From NCBI RefSeq assembly GCF_002554795.1, contig NZ_PDEQ01000001.1, positions 248,001-312,000 on the forward strand: 64,000 nt of DNA, given 5' to 3'. Shown piece after piece: positions 25,272 through 34,936 of this stretch. Under the pieces are notes generated by a model, which worked only from the letters and a program-made list of their open reading frames with translations, was not told the DNA's origin and ran no database searches. Position numbers and translations under genes: made by a program. Position 1 is the stretch's first letter, and every line of letters begins with the position of its first letter. The stretch is from Longibacter salinarum (GTDB taxonomy: Bacteria > Bacteroidota > Rhodothermia > Rhodothermales > Salinibacteraceae).

Positions 25272-25859
25272 ATGAAGAAAATCTACACGCGCACCGGCGA
25301 TGACGGAACGACGTCGTTGTTCGGCGGCGACCGCGTTGGCAAAGGCAATGCACGCATCGATGCGTATGGCACCGTCGACGAAACGAACTCGGTCGTCGGT
25401 CTGGCGCGAGCGCACCTGAACGGTGACCCAGGAGCCGAACGGCTGGATCCCGTCTTGCAGGAGATCCAGGATGAGCTCTTCGTGGTGGGAGCCGATCTCG
25501 CGACTCCCATGGATGCGAAGCCGGTCGTACCGCGCGTCACGGATGACCACGTGAAGGAGGTGGAGAACCGCATTGACGCGTTCGATGAGGAGCTCAAACC
25601 GTTGAAAAACTTTATCTTGCCGAGCGGTACGGTGGCTGCGACGCAGTTGCATCTCGCGCGCACGGTGTGTCGGCGGGCGGAGCGCATCCTGGTGAAAGCA
25701 AGCGCCACAACCACGTTCAACGAGACGGCGGCGCATTATCTGAACCGCCTCTCCGACCTGCTTTTCGTTCTCGCACGCTGGGCCAATAAGCAGTCCGGCG
25801 TTCGTGAAGATACGTGGTCGCCAACATCGGCAACGGACGCCGGCGGGGAGGCCACCTGA
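25272..25859 (+). CDS. Cob(I)alamin adenosyltransferase, PduO type
   Basis: A 195-residue trimeric helical enzyme that transfers the adenosyl group of ATP to cob(I)alamin. The N-terminal ATP-binding motif YTRTGDDGTTSLFGGDRV, the AYGTVDETNS segment and the late CRRAERILVKAS and YLNRLSDLLFVLARWAN helices are diagnostic. It lies 87 bases after the ABC ATPase on the same strand; the pair may serve B12 uptake and activation. No B12 riboswitch was recognised upstream. Confidence 0.94.
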   Translation: MKKIYTRTGDDGTTSLFGGDRVGKGNARIDAYGTVDETNSVVGLARAHLNGDPGAERLDPVLQEIQDELFVVGADLATPMDAKPVVPRVTDDHVKEVENRIDAFDEELKPLKNFILPSGTVAATQLHLARTVCRRAERILVKASATTTFNETAAHYLNRLSDLLFVLARWANKQSGVREDTWSPTSATDAGGEAT

Positions 25860-26057
25860 TGGGTCGCCTTACAAAGGCGTTCTCACCGTCCACAACGAGA
25901 GACTCCGTTCGAGTTTTCGTCGAGTCCTTCACGATTCACCCGGTTCGAACGTGTCTCCGTGGCACGAGCATTGATTTTCATAGATGCTGGGTCGTTTCTT
26001 ACCAGACGACTCCTTCGCGACATCTATGTACCGCTTCACGCGAATTCTCCCACTTCT

Positions 26058-27350
26058 ATGGCTCGCCGTTCCCCAACGGGTCGTCTTCCCGCCGCCGCTG
26101 CCCTCGTCTTCCTCTTTTCGTTGACGCTACTGTCATCGGGGCCGGCGTGGTCGATATCGTCTTCCACAATGTCGTCCACGACCTCGAACGCGGCTCGATC
26201 GGCTACCGATAATGCCTCTGCCGACGCCTTTGGTATTGAGCGAAAGAAGTACACGGTTGAAGAACACCGCGTACGTCGGAATCAGACGTTTGCAGATCTG
26301 CTCTTGAAAGAGGGCGTCGAGTACCAGGACATCGTGCAGCTCGCGGATGAGACCCGGGATGTGTTCGATGTGCGCGACATTAGAGCGGGACGCTCGTACC
26401 GCGTGTACCGGAATCCGTGGCTCGAACGGGCGCGGTACATTGTTTATCGACCGGATGCCGTTCGGTACGTCGTCTTCGACGTGCGATATCCGGAGCGGAG
26501 CCGCGTTGGGGAGCGACCGGTGTCGGTTGCGTGGCGAACGGCCGGTGGCACGATTAAGTCGTCGCTCTATCAGACGCTGATGGAGTCGGGCGGGCGACCG
26601 CAACTCGCCATTCGACTGTCGGAGGTGTTCGCGTGGCAGATTGACTTCTTCCGCATCCAGCGGGGCGATCAGTTTCGCGTGGTGTACGAGGAGCGCACGG
26701 TCGACGGCCAGCAGATTGGGCCGGGCGATATCGTAGCCGCGTACTTCGTTCACCGTGGACGCACCTATTACGCCTACCGATTCAACGATGGGGAGGGAAG
26801 CGAGTACTTCGACGAGAAGGGAAATAGTTTGCGTCGGGAGCTACTCAAGGCGCCACTCCAGTTCTCTCGTATCAGCTCGCGATTTACGAACCGCCGATAT
26901 CACCCCGTACTGAAGCGCTACCGCCCGCACCACGGCACAGACTACGCGGCCCCGACCGGCACGCCGGTTCACTCCGTCGGGGACGGCGTCGTCCTTTTCG
27001 CGGCGTACAAAGGGTACAACGGCAACTACGTCAAGGTGCGCCATAACGCCACGTATACCACGGGATACCTTCACCTCTCGCGCATCGCAAAAGGCATTCG
27101 CCCGGGGACGCGCGTCAAGCAGGGCGAAACGATCGGCTACGTTGGTAGCACGGGCCTGTCCACGGGTCCGCACCTCGACTACCGCTTCTGGAAGAATGGC
27201 CAGGCGATCGACCCATACAGCATTGAGCTTCCCCCCGCACGTCCGGTCGCGCCGCAACACATGACGGCCTTCACACAGGTTGTTGACGGACTGCACAATT
27301 TCCTGCTGAATCACTCGCCGCGTACTACGTTTGCGGACGCCAGGCTCTAA
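26058..27350 (+). CDS. M23 family metallopeptidase (peptidoglycan endopeptidase)
   Basis: A 430-residue exported protein. A signal/anchor segment (about 12-32) precedes a LysM/OapA-like region (RVRRNQTFADLLLKEGV, with VRDIRAGRSYRVYR), a middle domain (SLYQTLMESGG, FAWQIDFFRIQRGDQFRVVYEE) and the LytM/M23 catalytic domain (about 310-405). The zinc ligands are seen in HHGTDYAAPTGTPV and in HLSRI followed by GPHLDYRF. Such proteins cleave peptide cross-links of peptidoglycan in cell division or elongation. The layout matches MepM/YebA-type proteins. The start MARRSPTG was chosen because the earlier frame lacks a plausible N-terminus. Confidence 0.9.
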   Translation: MARRSPTGRLPAAAALVFLFSLTLLSSGPAWSISSSTMSSTTSNAARSATDNASADAFGIERKKYTVEEHRVRRNQTFADLLLKEGVEYQDIVQLADETRDVFDVRDIRAGRSYRVYRNPWLERARYIVYRPDAVRYVVFDVRYPERSRVGERPVSVAWRTAGGTIKSSLYQTLMESGGRPQLAIRLSEVFAWQIDFFRIQRGDQFRVVYEERTVDGQQIGPGDIVAAYFVHRGRTYYAYRFNDGEGSEYFDEKGNSLRRELLKAPLQFSRISSRFTNRRYHPVLKRYRPHHGTDYAAPTGTPVHSVGDGVVLFAAYKGYNGNYVKVRHNATYTTGYLHLSRIAKGIRPGTRVKQGETIGYVGSTGLSTGPHLDYRFWKNGQAIDPYSIELPPARPVAPQHMTAFTQVVDGLHNFLLNHSPRTTFADARL

Positions 27351-27401
27351 GCCCCGTCGTTCGCAGGACCCCTTCCTTTTCTTCGGCTCCTCTGACGTCG
27401 C

Positions 27402-28394
27402 ATGGATGTTTCGGTCTGTAGCGCGGCGTTTCCCCTCGACGGCCCCGGAATTCTCGTTCACGGCGGCGCGTGGGATATCCCGGACGAAGCGCTCGCAGAC
27501 CATCGTGACGGTCTTCGCACCGCCATCGAAGCCGGCCGTGCTGCGTTATCCGAAGGGCAAGCTGCTGCTGACGTCGCAGCCGAGGTCGTTGCTGCTCTCG
27601 AATCCCATGGGGCGTTCGATGCGGGGCGCGGGGCCATGCTCAATCAGGAGGGGCGCGCACAGCTCGACGCCGGCATCATGGACGGAGCATCGCTCTCATA
27701 CGGGTCCGTGATGGCGGTCGAGCGTCTGGCCAATCCGATTCGCGTGGCTCGACGACTGATGGACGCGGGGCGAGGACAGGTGCGCATGCTCGCAGGACGA
27801 GGCGCCGAGCAGTTTGCAGCGGCGGAAGGAATGTCTGTTGTCGATAACGGAGACCTGGTGTGCGAGCGGGAAAAGAGCCGCTACGAGAAGCTGTCCGGAG
27901 AGGCGGGCGTGTACCACACGAGCCAATCGTTTTTGCCCGGCGTGCCCGAAACGCAAACGTCTGGAGGCCACGACACCGTTGGGTGCGTTGTACGGGACCG
28001 CGACGGTCGGTTTGCAGCGGCGACGTCCACCGGGGGCACGCCGTTCAAGCCGCCGGGACGGATTGGCGATTCGCCGTTGCCCGGCGCCGGCTTCTACGCA
28101 AATGAAGACGCAGCCGTAAGCTCAACTGGATGGGGCGAAGCGATCGCCGCCGTCGTTCTTGCGCACTCCGTCGTACGGGCGGTCGAGGAGGGCACGTCCC
28201 TCCAGAACATTGCAACGTCATGTTTGGAGGACATGCATCGGAAGATCCAGAATCCCGACGGGGAGGGAGCGTGTGCGGGATTAATCGCTGTCGACCGGTC
28301 CGAGGTCGTGTGGGCGTTCACGACCCCGCGTATGGCCCGCGCATTCTGGACCCCGGCACGCGGAGATGTTCAGATCGAGATCGAAAGACGATAG
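27402..28394 (+). CDS. Isoaspartyl peptidase / L-asparaginase (Ntn-hydrolase)
   Basis: A 330-residue precursor that self-cleaves before the nucleophilic Thr in GGHDTVGCVVRD, giving alpha and beta subunits. The opening ILVHGGAWDIP and the middle FDAGRGAMLNQEGRAQLDAGIMDG are typical plant-type asparaginase segments, and STGGTPFKPPGRIGDSPLPGAG forms the substrate pocket. It hydrolyses beta-aspartyl dipeptides and asparagine. No signal peptide is apparent. Its stop lies two bases from the end of the convergent SpoIID-like gene. Confidence 0.93.
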   Translation: MDVSVCSAAFPLDGPGILVHGGAWDIPDEALADHRDGLRTAIEAGRAALSEGQAAADVAAEVVAALESHGAFDAGRGAMLNQEGRAQLDAGIMDGASLSYGSVMAVERLANPIRVARRLMDAGRGQVRMLAGRGAEQFAAAEGMSVVDNGDLVCEREKSRYEKLSGEAGVYHTSQSFLPGVPETQTSGGHDTVGCVVRDRDGRFAAATSTGGTPFKPPGRIGDSPLPGAGFYANEDAAVSSTGWGEAIAAVVLAHSVVRAVEEGTSLQNIATSCLEDMHRKIQNPDGEGACAGLIAVDRSEVVWAFTTPRMARAFWTPARGDVQIEIERR

Positions 28395-28396
28395 CG

Positions 28397-29662
28397 TTAC
28401 CAACCGATTCGGCGTGTCGTCTCTTCTTCTTTCTCTTCTTTCTTGCGCTCCTTCGGGGGATTGGAGGCGACGGGACGTGCGGGCGCATCGATCTGTGCTC
28501 CGTCGAACGAGCGGATGTCGACGCCCGAGTAGTAGAAGGAAAGCATATCCTGATAGTCGCGCCCCTGGTCGGACATCTCGTGGATGCCCCACTGGCTCAG
28601 GCCGACGCCATGGCCGAAGCCCCGACCACTGAAGCGATAGGTGTTTCCGTTGCGTGAGGCATCGAACCATGTACTCTTCAGGTCAGCATCAGGCAGCCGG
28701 CGTGTGATAGCCAGTCGAAAGTTGTTGGCGCGAACGGTCATGCGGCCGCCCGGCGTAAGGAGCGTGACGGTTTTGAGGCGGCCCTCTGAGCTGCGTTTCC
28801 CCAGGACGAAGCCGGTAATCCGAGTCCCAAACTCGTTCGACAGCGCGGAAAGCAGTTGAGAGCTCGGGACCGAGGTGCTCCACCTGTGATGGGGCGAGTT
28901 CCGGTCGTACGGGTCGCGCTTGCCGCGGAGATACGGGAGAACGTCTTTCGCATCCCACACGTCCTCGTTATTCGCCGTATGACCGCCACTGGAGGAGAAG
29001 TAGACGGCTTCGATCAGGCTGCCGTCGTAGGTGAGTACCTGGCCGGCGGTTGCCTGTGTAGCGCGTCTCGAGGTTGGCGTGATGGCTCGGACGCCGCGAT
29101 AGACCTGGGAGACGGTGTTGTCGACGTGATCGTAGTCGCCCGAGTTGAACTTATCGGATGCACGAACGCCGTACGTTCTCGCGACAACGGCCATTGCCTT
29201 CGACCCCTCGAGATCCTTGAACCCATATTCTGCGGCGACGACGCTCGCCACGTAGTCGTCGAGCGGGGCGTGGTTGACCAACTGCAGGGACGATCCGTCC
29301 GGTTCAACATGAAGCGGGCCGGTGTACGCACGCGTCACATCGCCGCTCGTCAGGGTCCACGTAACACCCTCGTCGGGCTGAATGTCGAGCGCCGAGGCGT
29401 AGATGCCGTCGGCCGACCGCTCGATGGCCACCTCGGGTCCGCGCAACGAGAGGGTTGCAGACTCGCCGGGGCGCAGGCGCATGACCGGAGAGGAGGTGCT
29501 GGGCAGGTGGATCCGAAGATCGCCTCCGGTCGCTTTCACGCTGACAGATGTGGGTTTCTGGCTGCCGAGCACGCGCACTCGCACGTGAGGGTCGGATTGC
29601 GCCGCGGTGTCCTTGACACAGAAGGACAGCAGTAAGACGGCGATACATACGCGAACGATCAT
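28397..29662 (-). CDS. SpoIID/LytB domain protein
   Basis: A 421-residue exported protein with signal peptide (MIVRVCIAVLLLSFCVKDTAAQ) and a SpoIID domain: LDDYVASVVAAEYGF, EGSKAMAVVARTYGV, HVDNTVSQVYRGV, VYFSSSGGHTANNEDVW and FSGRGFGHGVGLSQWGIHEM. SpoIID is a lytic transglycosylase acting on denuded glycan strands in Bacillus engulfment; in non-sporulating bacteria the relatives are assumed to act on septal peptidoglycan. The catalytic Glu in VAAEYG is retained. The C-terminus is a lysine/glutamate-rich tail. The start is chosen for the signal peptide; the frame opens 20 codons upstream. Confidence 0.88.
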   Translation of the reverse strand: MIVRVCIAVLLLSFCVKDTAAQSDPHVRVRVLGSQKPTSVSVKATGGDLRIHLPSTSSPVMRLRPGESATLSLRGPEVAIERSADGIYASALDIQPDEGVTWTLTSGDVTRAYTGPLHVEPDGSSLQLVNHAPLDDYVASVVAAEYGFKDLEGSKAMAVVARTYGVRASDKFNSGDYDHVDNTVSQVYRGVRAITPTSRRATQATAGQVLTYDGSLIEAVYFSSSGGHTANNEDVWDAKDVLPYLRGKRDPYDRNSPHHRWSTSVPSSQLLSALSNEFGTRITGFVLGKRSSEGRLKTVTLLTPGGRMTVRANNFRLAITRRLPDADLKSTWFDASRNGNTYRFSGRGFGHGVGLSQWGIHEMSDQGRDYQDMLSFYYSGVDIRSFDGAQIDAPARPVASNPPKERKKEEKEEETTRRIGW

Positions 29663-30157
29663 GGCGTCGGGGAGACGTGAAAAACAGGACAACAGGTTTC
29701 GGCTGAATTCGGCTCGTGCCATGTTTGGTATGCGGCGTCATGGCCACCGGCGGTGCACAATGTACAGGCATCTACGGCACGTCCCGCGTGCTGTTGCGTT
29801 CGCATCAGCAGTCGACCGATCTGTAGGCTACAGCCGCGATCGGATCCGGGAACGTCACATCCCAACGCCCGAAAGTGATTTTCATCCTCGGTGTTGGCGC
29901 CCGTGTTGGTCGTACTCGTTTCAGAACCTGTTTGGCGCCAGCCTTCAGCCATCCAAAAGGACGGACCTTCCTAGGGGCGGTCCTCGGGCCGCGTGTCGCC
30001 CAGGCCTCGTTCGTTTCGCGCACCGTGTCTATGGCACACGTGCCATAGGATTACGATCAGGCTTGCGAATCGACAGGAACGACCCCACTTGCGTTTTTGA
30101 GACCCAGCCGCCAAACAGGTTGTTGACTTCTCTTATTCTAATCAATCTCAGCCTTTC
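29663..30157. other. Divergent upstream region containing element copy 2
   Basis: Upstream of the SpoIID-like gene (minus) and tatD (plus). A CTGTAG-G-CTACAG palindrome lies near 29819-29831. The 208-bp element occupies the tatD-proximal part. Confidence 0.55.
29920..30127. repeat. Conserved ~208-bp intergenic element, copy 2
   Basis: Homologous to 22070-22277 over its full length. Here the ends carry perfect 13-bp inverted repeats, AACCTGTTTGGCG (29925-29937) and CGCCAAACAGGTT (30109-30121). Inside, CTATGGCAC and GTGCCATAG form a near-perfect palindrome (30029-30048). It ends 30 bases before the tatD start. Confidence 0.7.
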
Positions 30158-30934
30158 ATGCTCATCGATACCCATGCCCACCTGTACGTAGATGCGTTTG
30201 ATGATGACCGCGACGCCGTTATTGAACGGGCAAAACAGTCGGGCGTCGAACAGATCGTTATGCCGGCCATCGGCGTTTCCTCGATTCAGCAGGCGATCGA
30301 TTTAGCAGATCGGCACGAGGGACTGTATGTCATGGCGGCGCTCCACCCGTCGGAGGTGAAAGGTGCCACGGATGAGGATCTTGAAGCGATTCGGTCGTGG
30401 TGCGAGGATCCCCGTATTGTCGCAGTGGGGGAAAGCGGTCTCGATTATTACTGGGATCGTTCATACGACGACAAGCAGAAGGAGTATTTTCGCTGGCATA
30501 TCCAATTGGCGATCGAGACGGACCTTCCGCTCATCATTCACAATCGGGAGGCGACGGAAGACGTTCTACGTATCCTGGAGGAGGAAAGGGAGGCATCGGA
30601 AACCCCAGAGCGCCTGCGCGGCATTTTGCACTGTTTTGTCGATCCGCCCGACGTTGCCGAGCGAGCGTGGGATCTCGGGTTCTACGTCGGACTCGGTGGA
30701 ATCCTCACGTTTTCGAACAGCGAGGTCGACACGTTCGCGGCCGACATCCCGCTGGAGCACATCGTTGTCGAAACGGATAGTCCGTATCTCGCTCCCGAAC
30801 CCAACCGCGGCGACCGCAATGAGCCTGCGTACGTCCGCCATGTTGCTGAGCGCCTTGCAGACGTCAAGGGGCGATCCTTCGAGGATGTTGCGCGCATCAC
30901 GACGGAGAACGCTCGCACGATCTACGATTTGTAA
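30158..30934 (+). CDS. tatD: TatD family metal-dependent hydrolase
   Basis: A 258-residue TIM-barrel hydrolase. Metal ligands appear in order: DTHAHL at the N-terminus, GESGLDYYW, HNREATED, HCFVDPP and ETDSPYLAPEPNRG. Length fits the family (about 255-265). TatD proteins are 3'-5' DNases or RNases linked to DNA repair and fragmentation. It is preceded by the 208-bp element and followed by the dnaK terminator in the opposite direction. Confidence 0.95.
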   Translation: MLIDTHAHLYVDAFDDDRDAVIERAKQSGVEQIVMPAIGVSSIQQAIDLADRHEGLYVMAALHPSEVKGATDEDLEAIRSWCEDPRIVAVGESGLDYYWDRSYDDKQKEYFRWHIQLAIETDLPLIIHNREATEDVLRILEEEREASETPERLRGILHCFVDPPDVAERAWDLGFYVGLGGILTFSNSEVDTFAADIPLEHIVVETDSPYLAPEPNRGDRNEPAYVRHVAERLADVKGRSFEDVARITTENARTIYDL

Positions 30935-31013
30935 GCGGGAACCAGCGGGAGAGTAGCGCCGCGGGAGGTCGGGCGAGACCGGCCGATGAACGGTAAAACA
31001 GATCTCTGGCACA

Positions 31014-31051
31014 AATAAAAACGCCCCGGTCCGTGGTGGGACCGGGGCGTT
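31014..31051 (-). terminator. Rho-independent terminator of dnaK (two-way)
   Basis: ACGCCCCGGTCC pairs with GGACCGGGGCGT. On the minus strand it is followed by TTTTTATTT, making it the dnaK terminator; it also lies between convergent tatD and dnaK. Confidence 0.9.
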
Positions 31052-31110
31052 CTCGTGCGAGGGTGGATCGCGAGGATCCGTTCGCTCGCGCAGACGTCAC
31101 TGGATGCGAC

Positions 31111-33060
31111 TTACTTGTCGTCGCCTTCATCCACGACTTCATAGTCTGCATCGCGGACATCCTCATCCGAGGACGAGCTGCTGCTCGACGAAGAAGAGGA
31201 GCTGGACGAGCCGTTAGCGGCGCCTTGCGGCTGACCCTGCTGCGCCTCTTGCTGCGCGGCATAGATCTCCTGGCTGGCAGCCGCCCACTTCTCATTCAGC
31301 GTCTCGAGAGCGTCCTCTACGTTGCTGACATCCTGGTCAGCATCGACGTCTTCGAGCAGTCCCTTCAGTTCATCGAGAGCCGACTGGATTCCGTCGCGCT
31401 TGTCTTCCGGAATCTTGTCGCCGTACTCTTCGAGGTTCTGCTCCGTGGTGTACACCATGGAGTTGGCCTCGTTGATCTTCTCGGCACGCTCCTTCCGCTT
31501 CTTGTCTTCCTCGGCGTGCTGTTCGGCGTCCTCGCGCATCTTCTCGATTTCCTCGTCGGTCAGACCGCTCGAGGCCTCGATACGGATGGACTGCTCTTTG
31601 CCCGTGGCCTTATCGGCGGCAGACACGTTCAGGATACCGTCCGCGTCGATGTCGAACGTCACCTCAATCTGAGGCGTGCCACGCGGGGCGGGCGGAATGT
31701 CGGTCAGGTGGAAGCGACCGATCGTTCGGTTATCCTTGGCCATCTCGCGGTCGCCCTGCAGGACGTGGACCTCAACCGAGGTCTGGTTGTCTGCGGCGGT
31801 AGAGAAGACCTCCGACTTCTTCGTCGGGATCGTTGTGTTGGCCGGGATCAGCTCCGTCATCACGCCGCCCAGCGTCTCAATACCGAGTCCGAGGGGCGTA
31901 ACGTCGAGCAGAAGAACGTCGTCGACATCGCCGGAGAGAACACCACCCTGAATGGCGGCACCAACCGACACAACTTCGTCCGGGTTCACGCTCTTATTCG
32001 GTGCGCGGCCGAAGAACTCTTCAACCGTTTCCTGAACGAGAGGCACACGCGTCGAGCCACCCACGAGCAGAACCTCGTCGATATCGCCCTTGCTGTAGCC
32101 CGCGTCGCTCATCGCCTTCTTCATCGGCTCGATGGTCCGGTCGACCAGATCACCGATGAGTTGCTCGAACTTGGCGCGGTTGATGTCCAGGTTCAGGTGC
32201 TTCGGACCTTCATCCGTCGCCGTGATGAACGGCAGGTTGACCGTCGTGGTTGTCGAGCTAGAGAGCTCGATCTTCGCTTTCTCAGCCGCTTCCTTCAGAC
32301 GCTGGAGCGCCATCGGGTCATTGCGGAGGTCGACACCCTGCTCCTTCTTGAATTCGTCGGCAATGTAGTTGATAAGCGTCTGGTCGAAGTCGTCGCCGCC
32401 GAGGTGCGTATCACCGTAGGTTGCTTTGACTTCAAAGACACCATCGCCGAGCTCGAGGATCGATACGTCGAACGTACCCCCACCGAGGTCGTAAACCGCA
32501 ACCACTTGCTCCTTTTCATCGTCGAGACCGTAGGCGAGCGACGCCGCGGTCGGCTCGTTGATGATGCGCCGGACGTTCAGGCCAGCAATCTTGCCGGCTT
32601 CTTTCGTCGCCGTACGCTGCGCATCGTTGAAGTACGCCGGCACGGTGATCACCGCGTCGGTGACCTCCTCTCCGAGGTACTCTTCGGCGGTTTGCTTCAG
32701 CTTCTGCAGGATCATCGCAGAGATCTCCTGCGGCGTGTACTCACGATCACCCAGCTTGACACGGGCCGTGTTGTTGTCGCCTTTGATGATCTCGTACGGA
32801 ACGTCGCCGATCTCGCTCTCCACTTCGCCGTACTTCCGGCCCATGAAGCGCTTGATCGAGGCGATTGTGTTTTCCGGATTGGTGATTGCCTGGCGCTTCG
32901 CAGGCGCACCAACCAGTCGCTCTCCGTCCTTTTTGTATGCAACGACGGACGGCGTTGTGCGGGCACCCTCCGCGTTTTCAATGACCTTCGGTTCACCGCC
33001 CTCCATGACGGCAACGACGGAGTTCGTCGTTCCGAGGTCGATACCAATAATTTTACCCAT
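31111..33060 (-). CDS. dnaK: Chaperone DnaK (Hsp70)
   Basis: A 649-residue ATP-dependent chaperone. The ATPase domain starts [17 protein letters not shown] and contains [14 protein letters not shown] and [11 protein letters not shown]. The substrate domain begins [14 protein letters not shown], and the lid helices end near residue 605. The C-terminus ends [17 protein letters not shown] after a run of 14 serines encoded by mixed codons. The run is unusual for DnaK and not a product of codon slippage. DnaJ, GrpE and HrcA genes are not nearby, and no CIRCE element was found upstream. Confidence 0.98.
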   Translation of the reverse strand: MGKIIGIDLGTTNSVVAVMEGGEPKVIENAEGARTTPSVVAYKKDGERLVGAPAKRQAITNPENTIASIKRFMGRKYGEVESEIGDVPYEIIKGDNNTARVKLGDREYTPQEISAMILQKLKQTAEEYLGEEVTDAVITVPAYFNDAQRTATKEAGKIAGLNVRRIINEPTAASLAYGLDDEKEQVVAVYDLGGGTFDVSILELGDGVFEVKATYGDTHLGGDDFDQTLINYIADEFKKEQGVDLRNDPMALQRLKEAAEKAKIELSSSTTTTVNLPFITATDEGPKHLNLDINRAKFEQLIGDLVDRTIEPMKKAMSDAGYSKGDIDEVLLVGGSTRVPLVQETVEEFFGRAPNKSVNPDEVVSVGAAIQGGVLSGDVDDVLLLDVTPLGLGIETLGGVMTELIPANTTIPTKKSEVFSTAADNQTSVEVHVLQGDREMAKDNRTIGRFHLTDIPPAPRGTPQIEVTFDIDADGILNVSAADKATGKEQSIRIEASSGLTDEEIEKMREDAEQHAEEDKKRKERAEKINEANSMVYTTEQNLEEYGDKIPEDKRDGIQSALDELKGLLEDVDADQDVSNVEDALETLNEKWAAASQEIYAAQQEAQQGQPQGAANGSSSSSSSSSSSSSSDEDVRDADYEVVDEGDDK

Positions 33061-33445
33061 AGTAGTGACGTTCTCTTTTTTTCAGTCGAAAAGCGTAACA
33101 GATCGTTCGGTGCGTATCGCACCCTCGCAAGTTGTTTAGTAGAGGATCAAGAACAGTGCCTTGAGGGGAGTCGGCGCGATTCTATGTCAGTGTGTCACAT
33201 TTTGACTGGATCCTTCCCGGGACCTGCAAAAACACTCTGCCGGATCTGACAAAAGATGTTGGTGGCCTTCGATTCAATCTGCCGCTTTCGCCGAATTGGG
33301 TCTCCAGTTGATCTCGGCGAACGAACAAACTGCGACGGTAGCCCACTGCGTCTAGATCGGGTTCGGGTGCAAATTCGGTCAACATCAATGTCCGTCGGGT
33401 AAACCGGGCAGAAATCGTGGATGAGGACACGTATATTATCGTCCT
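33061..33445. other. Divergent upstream region of dnaK and pgsA
   Basis: Presumed promoters for both genes. I looked for the CIRCE inverted repeat and did not find it. No RNA gene or repeat was recognised. Confidence 0.5.
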
Positions 33446-34036
33446 ATGTCTAGACACACGGCCTTACATCACATTCCGAATCTGCTAACGGTGGCGCGTA
33501 TTCTGCTGACGCCGTTGGTGCTCGTCCTTCTGACGGTCGCGTCGTTCGCCGGTCAAGCCGCCGCACTGTTATGTTTTATGGCTGCGGGCATATCGGATTA
33601 CTATGACGGCGTACTCGCCCGGCGGATGAAGGCGCGGTCGCGGCTCGGGCAATTTCTCGACCCGCTGGCGGACAAGATTCTCGTGCTCGGCACGTTCATT
33701 ATGCTCCTGTTCGTCGAACCAGGGGCGGTCACGTGGTGGGGCGTCGCGCTCATAGCACTCCGCGATATCGTGGTGACGGCGGTTCGCTCGTATGCCGAGT
33801 CACAGGGTCGAACACTGAAGACCTTTCGGGTCGCCAAGTGGAAGACGTTGCTACAACTCTTCTTTCTGTGGGCCATCATGCTCCTGCGTACATTAGAATA
33901 CACGGGTGCGGGGCCCACAGTCGACTGGATTCTGCGGGAGAGCGGGATGGCGCTCTTAGCGTTTTACGCGGTGGTCGCGTTCACTCTCTTTACGGGTGCT
34001 CTCTACATTTTCCAACCGCAGGATGACTCTGTATAG
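33446..34036 (+). CDS. pgsA: CDP-alcohol phosphatidyltransferase, probably phosphatidylglycerophosphate synthase
   Basis: A 196-residue integral membrane enzyme with several membrane helices. The CDP-alcohol motif is complete: DYYDGVLARRMKARSRLGQF followed by LDPLAD. NLLTVARILLTPLVLVLL at the N-terminus is typical of PgsA. It condenses CDP-diacylglycerol with glycerol 3-phosphate to begin phosphatidylglycerol and cardiolipin synthesis. Other CDP-alcohol enzymes are possible, but length and N-terminus favour PgsA. pyrE follows 40 bases later. Confidence 0.88.
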   Translation: MSRHTALHHIPNLLTVARILLTPLVLVLLTVASFAGQAAALLCFMAAGISDYYDGVLARRMKARSRLGQFLDPLADKILVLGTFIMLLFVEPGAVTWWGVALIALRDIVVTAVRSYAESQGRTLKTFRVAKWKTLLQLFFLWAIMLLRTLEYTGAGPTVDWILRESGMALLAFYAVVAFTLFTGALYIFQPQDDSV

Positions 34037-34076
34037 ATCGCGCCGTCGTTCTGTCCTACACTCACACGCTTAGCTG

Positions 34077-34880
34077 ATGGATTCTGCAGCGGACGACCTT
34101 CCCGATATGCCCGACCCTCTTCCGGAGGATGACGAAGGCAAAACCGATCAGAGCAATGCGGTGTCTCCACCGAAGCCGACGCGCTCTTCGCGGTTGCCTC
34201 CGGTTGGACCGCCCGAGCATGCTGATCCGCACGACATAAATGCTCGTCGCGCGCTCGCTGCCGACCTGCTTCAGATTGGGGCGGTCAGTTTGTCGCCGCA
34301 GGATCCGTATACGTGGAGCAGTGGAATGAAATCGCCGATCTATTGCGACAACCGGGTCACGCTGGGCTTTCCTCGCATCCGCGGAGCCATCCGGGACGGG
34401 TTTCATCGATTCGTGTACGAAATGGATGTGACGCCGGACGTTGTCGCGGGAACGGCCACCGCGGGCATCCCGCACGCCGCCTGGCTCGCCGATCGCCTTC
34501 ACCTGCCGATGGCGTACATCCGGGGAGAGGCCAAGTCTCACGGCCGCAAGAACCGAATCGAAGGGATCGTTGAGTCGGGTCAGCAGGTCGTTCTCGTCGA
34601 AGACTTGATTTCTACCGGCGGTTCGGCTCTATCTGCGGTGCATGCGATTCAGGAAGCCGGAGCCACCGTTCCGGCGGTCGTAGCGATCTTTTCGTATGAG
34701 CTCGACAAAGCAAAACAAGCGTTTGACGATGCCGGAGTCCCACTCTTCACGCTGACAGATTTCTCGACCTTGATCGACGTGGCCCGGAGGGAGAACGACC
34801 TTCCCGTCGACGCTTTCGATTCCTTGTCGGAGTGGAGAAAGGATCCAGAGGCCTGGTCGTCGGCGCATGGCGGAGCGTAA
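34077..34880 (+). CDS. pyrE: Orotate phosphoribosyltransferase
   Basis: A 267-residue enzyme that joins orotate and PRPP to make OMP in pyrimidine synthesis. The PRPP-binding loop VVLVEDLISTGGSAL, the catalytic-loop segment YIRGEAKSHGRKNRIEG and DVVAGTATAGIPHA are diagnostic. A proline-rich, acidic N-terminal extension of about 50 residues is not normal for PyrE; the Met start at 34077 is the first available. It is in line with pgsA and cinA on the plus strand. Confidence 0.93.
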   Translation: MDSAADDLPDMPDPLPEDDEGKTDQSNAVSPPKPTRSSRLPPVGPPEHADPHDINARRALAADLLQIGAVSLSPQDPYTWSSGMKSPIYCDNRVTLGFPRIRGAIRDGFHRFVYEMDVTPDVVAGTATAGIPHAAWLADRLHLPMAYIRGEAKSHGRKNRIEGIVESGQQVVLVEDLISTGGSALSAVHAIQEAGATVPAVVAIFSYELDKAKQAFDDAGVPLFTLTDFSTLIDVARRENDLPVDAFDSLSEWRKDPEAWSSAHGGA

Positions 34881-34936
34881 TCCCCGGCGCCCTCGACGAC
34901 TGTCTTTCGATATGTTGTTTCAGACCATCTGAATTT

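Noticed and set aside
31033-33249. 738-residue open frame opposite dnaK
   Set aside because: It is an antisense shadow of a certain dnaK gene in a GC-rich genome, with Arg/Val/Leu-rich composition and no family motif.
33061-33445. CIRCE heat-shock operator before dnaK
   Set aside because: Searched for the TTAGCACTC-N9-GAGTGCTAA pattern and found nothing close.
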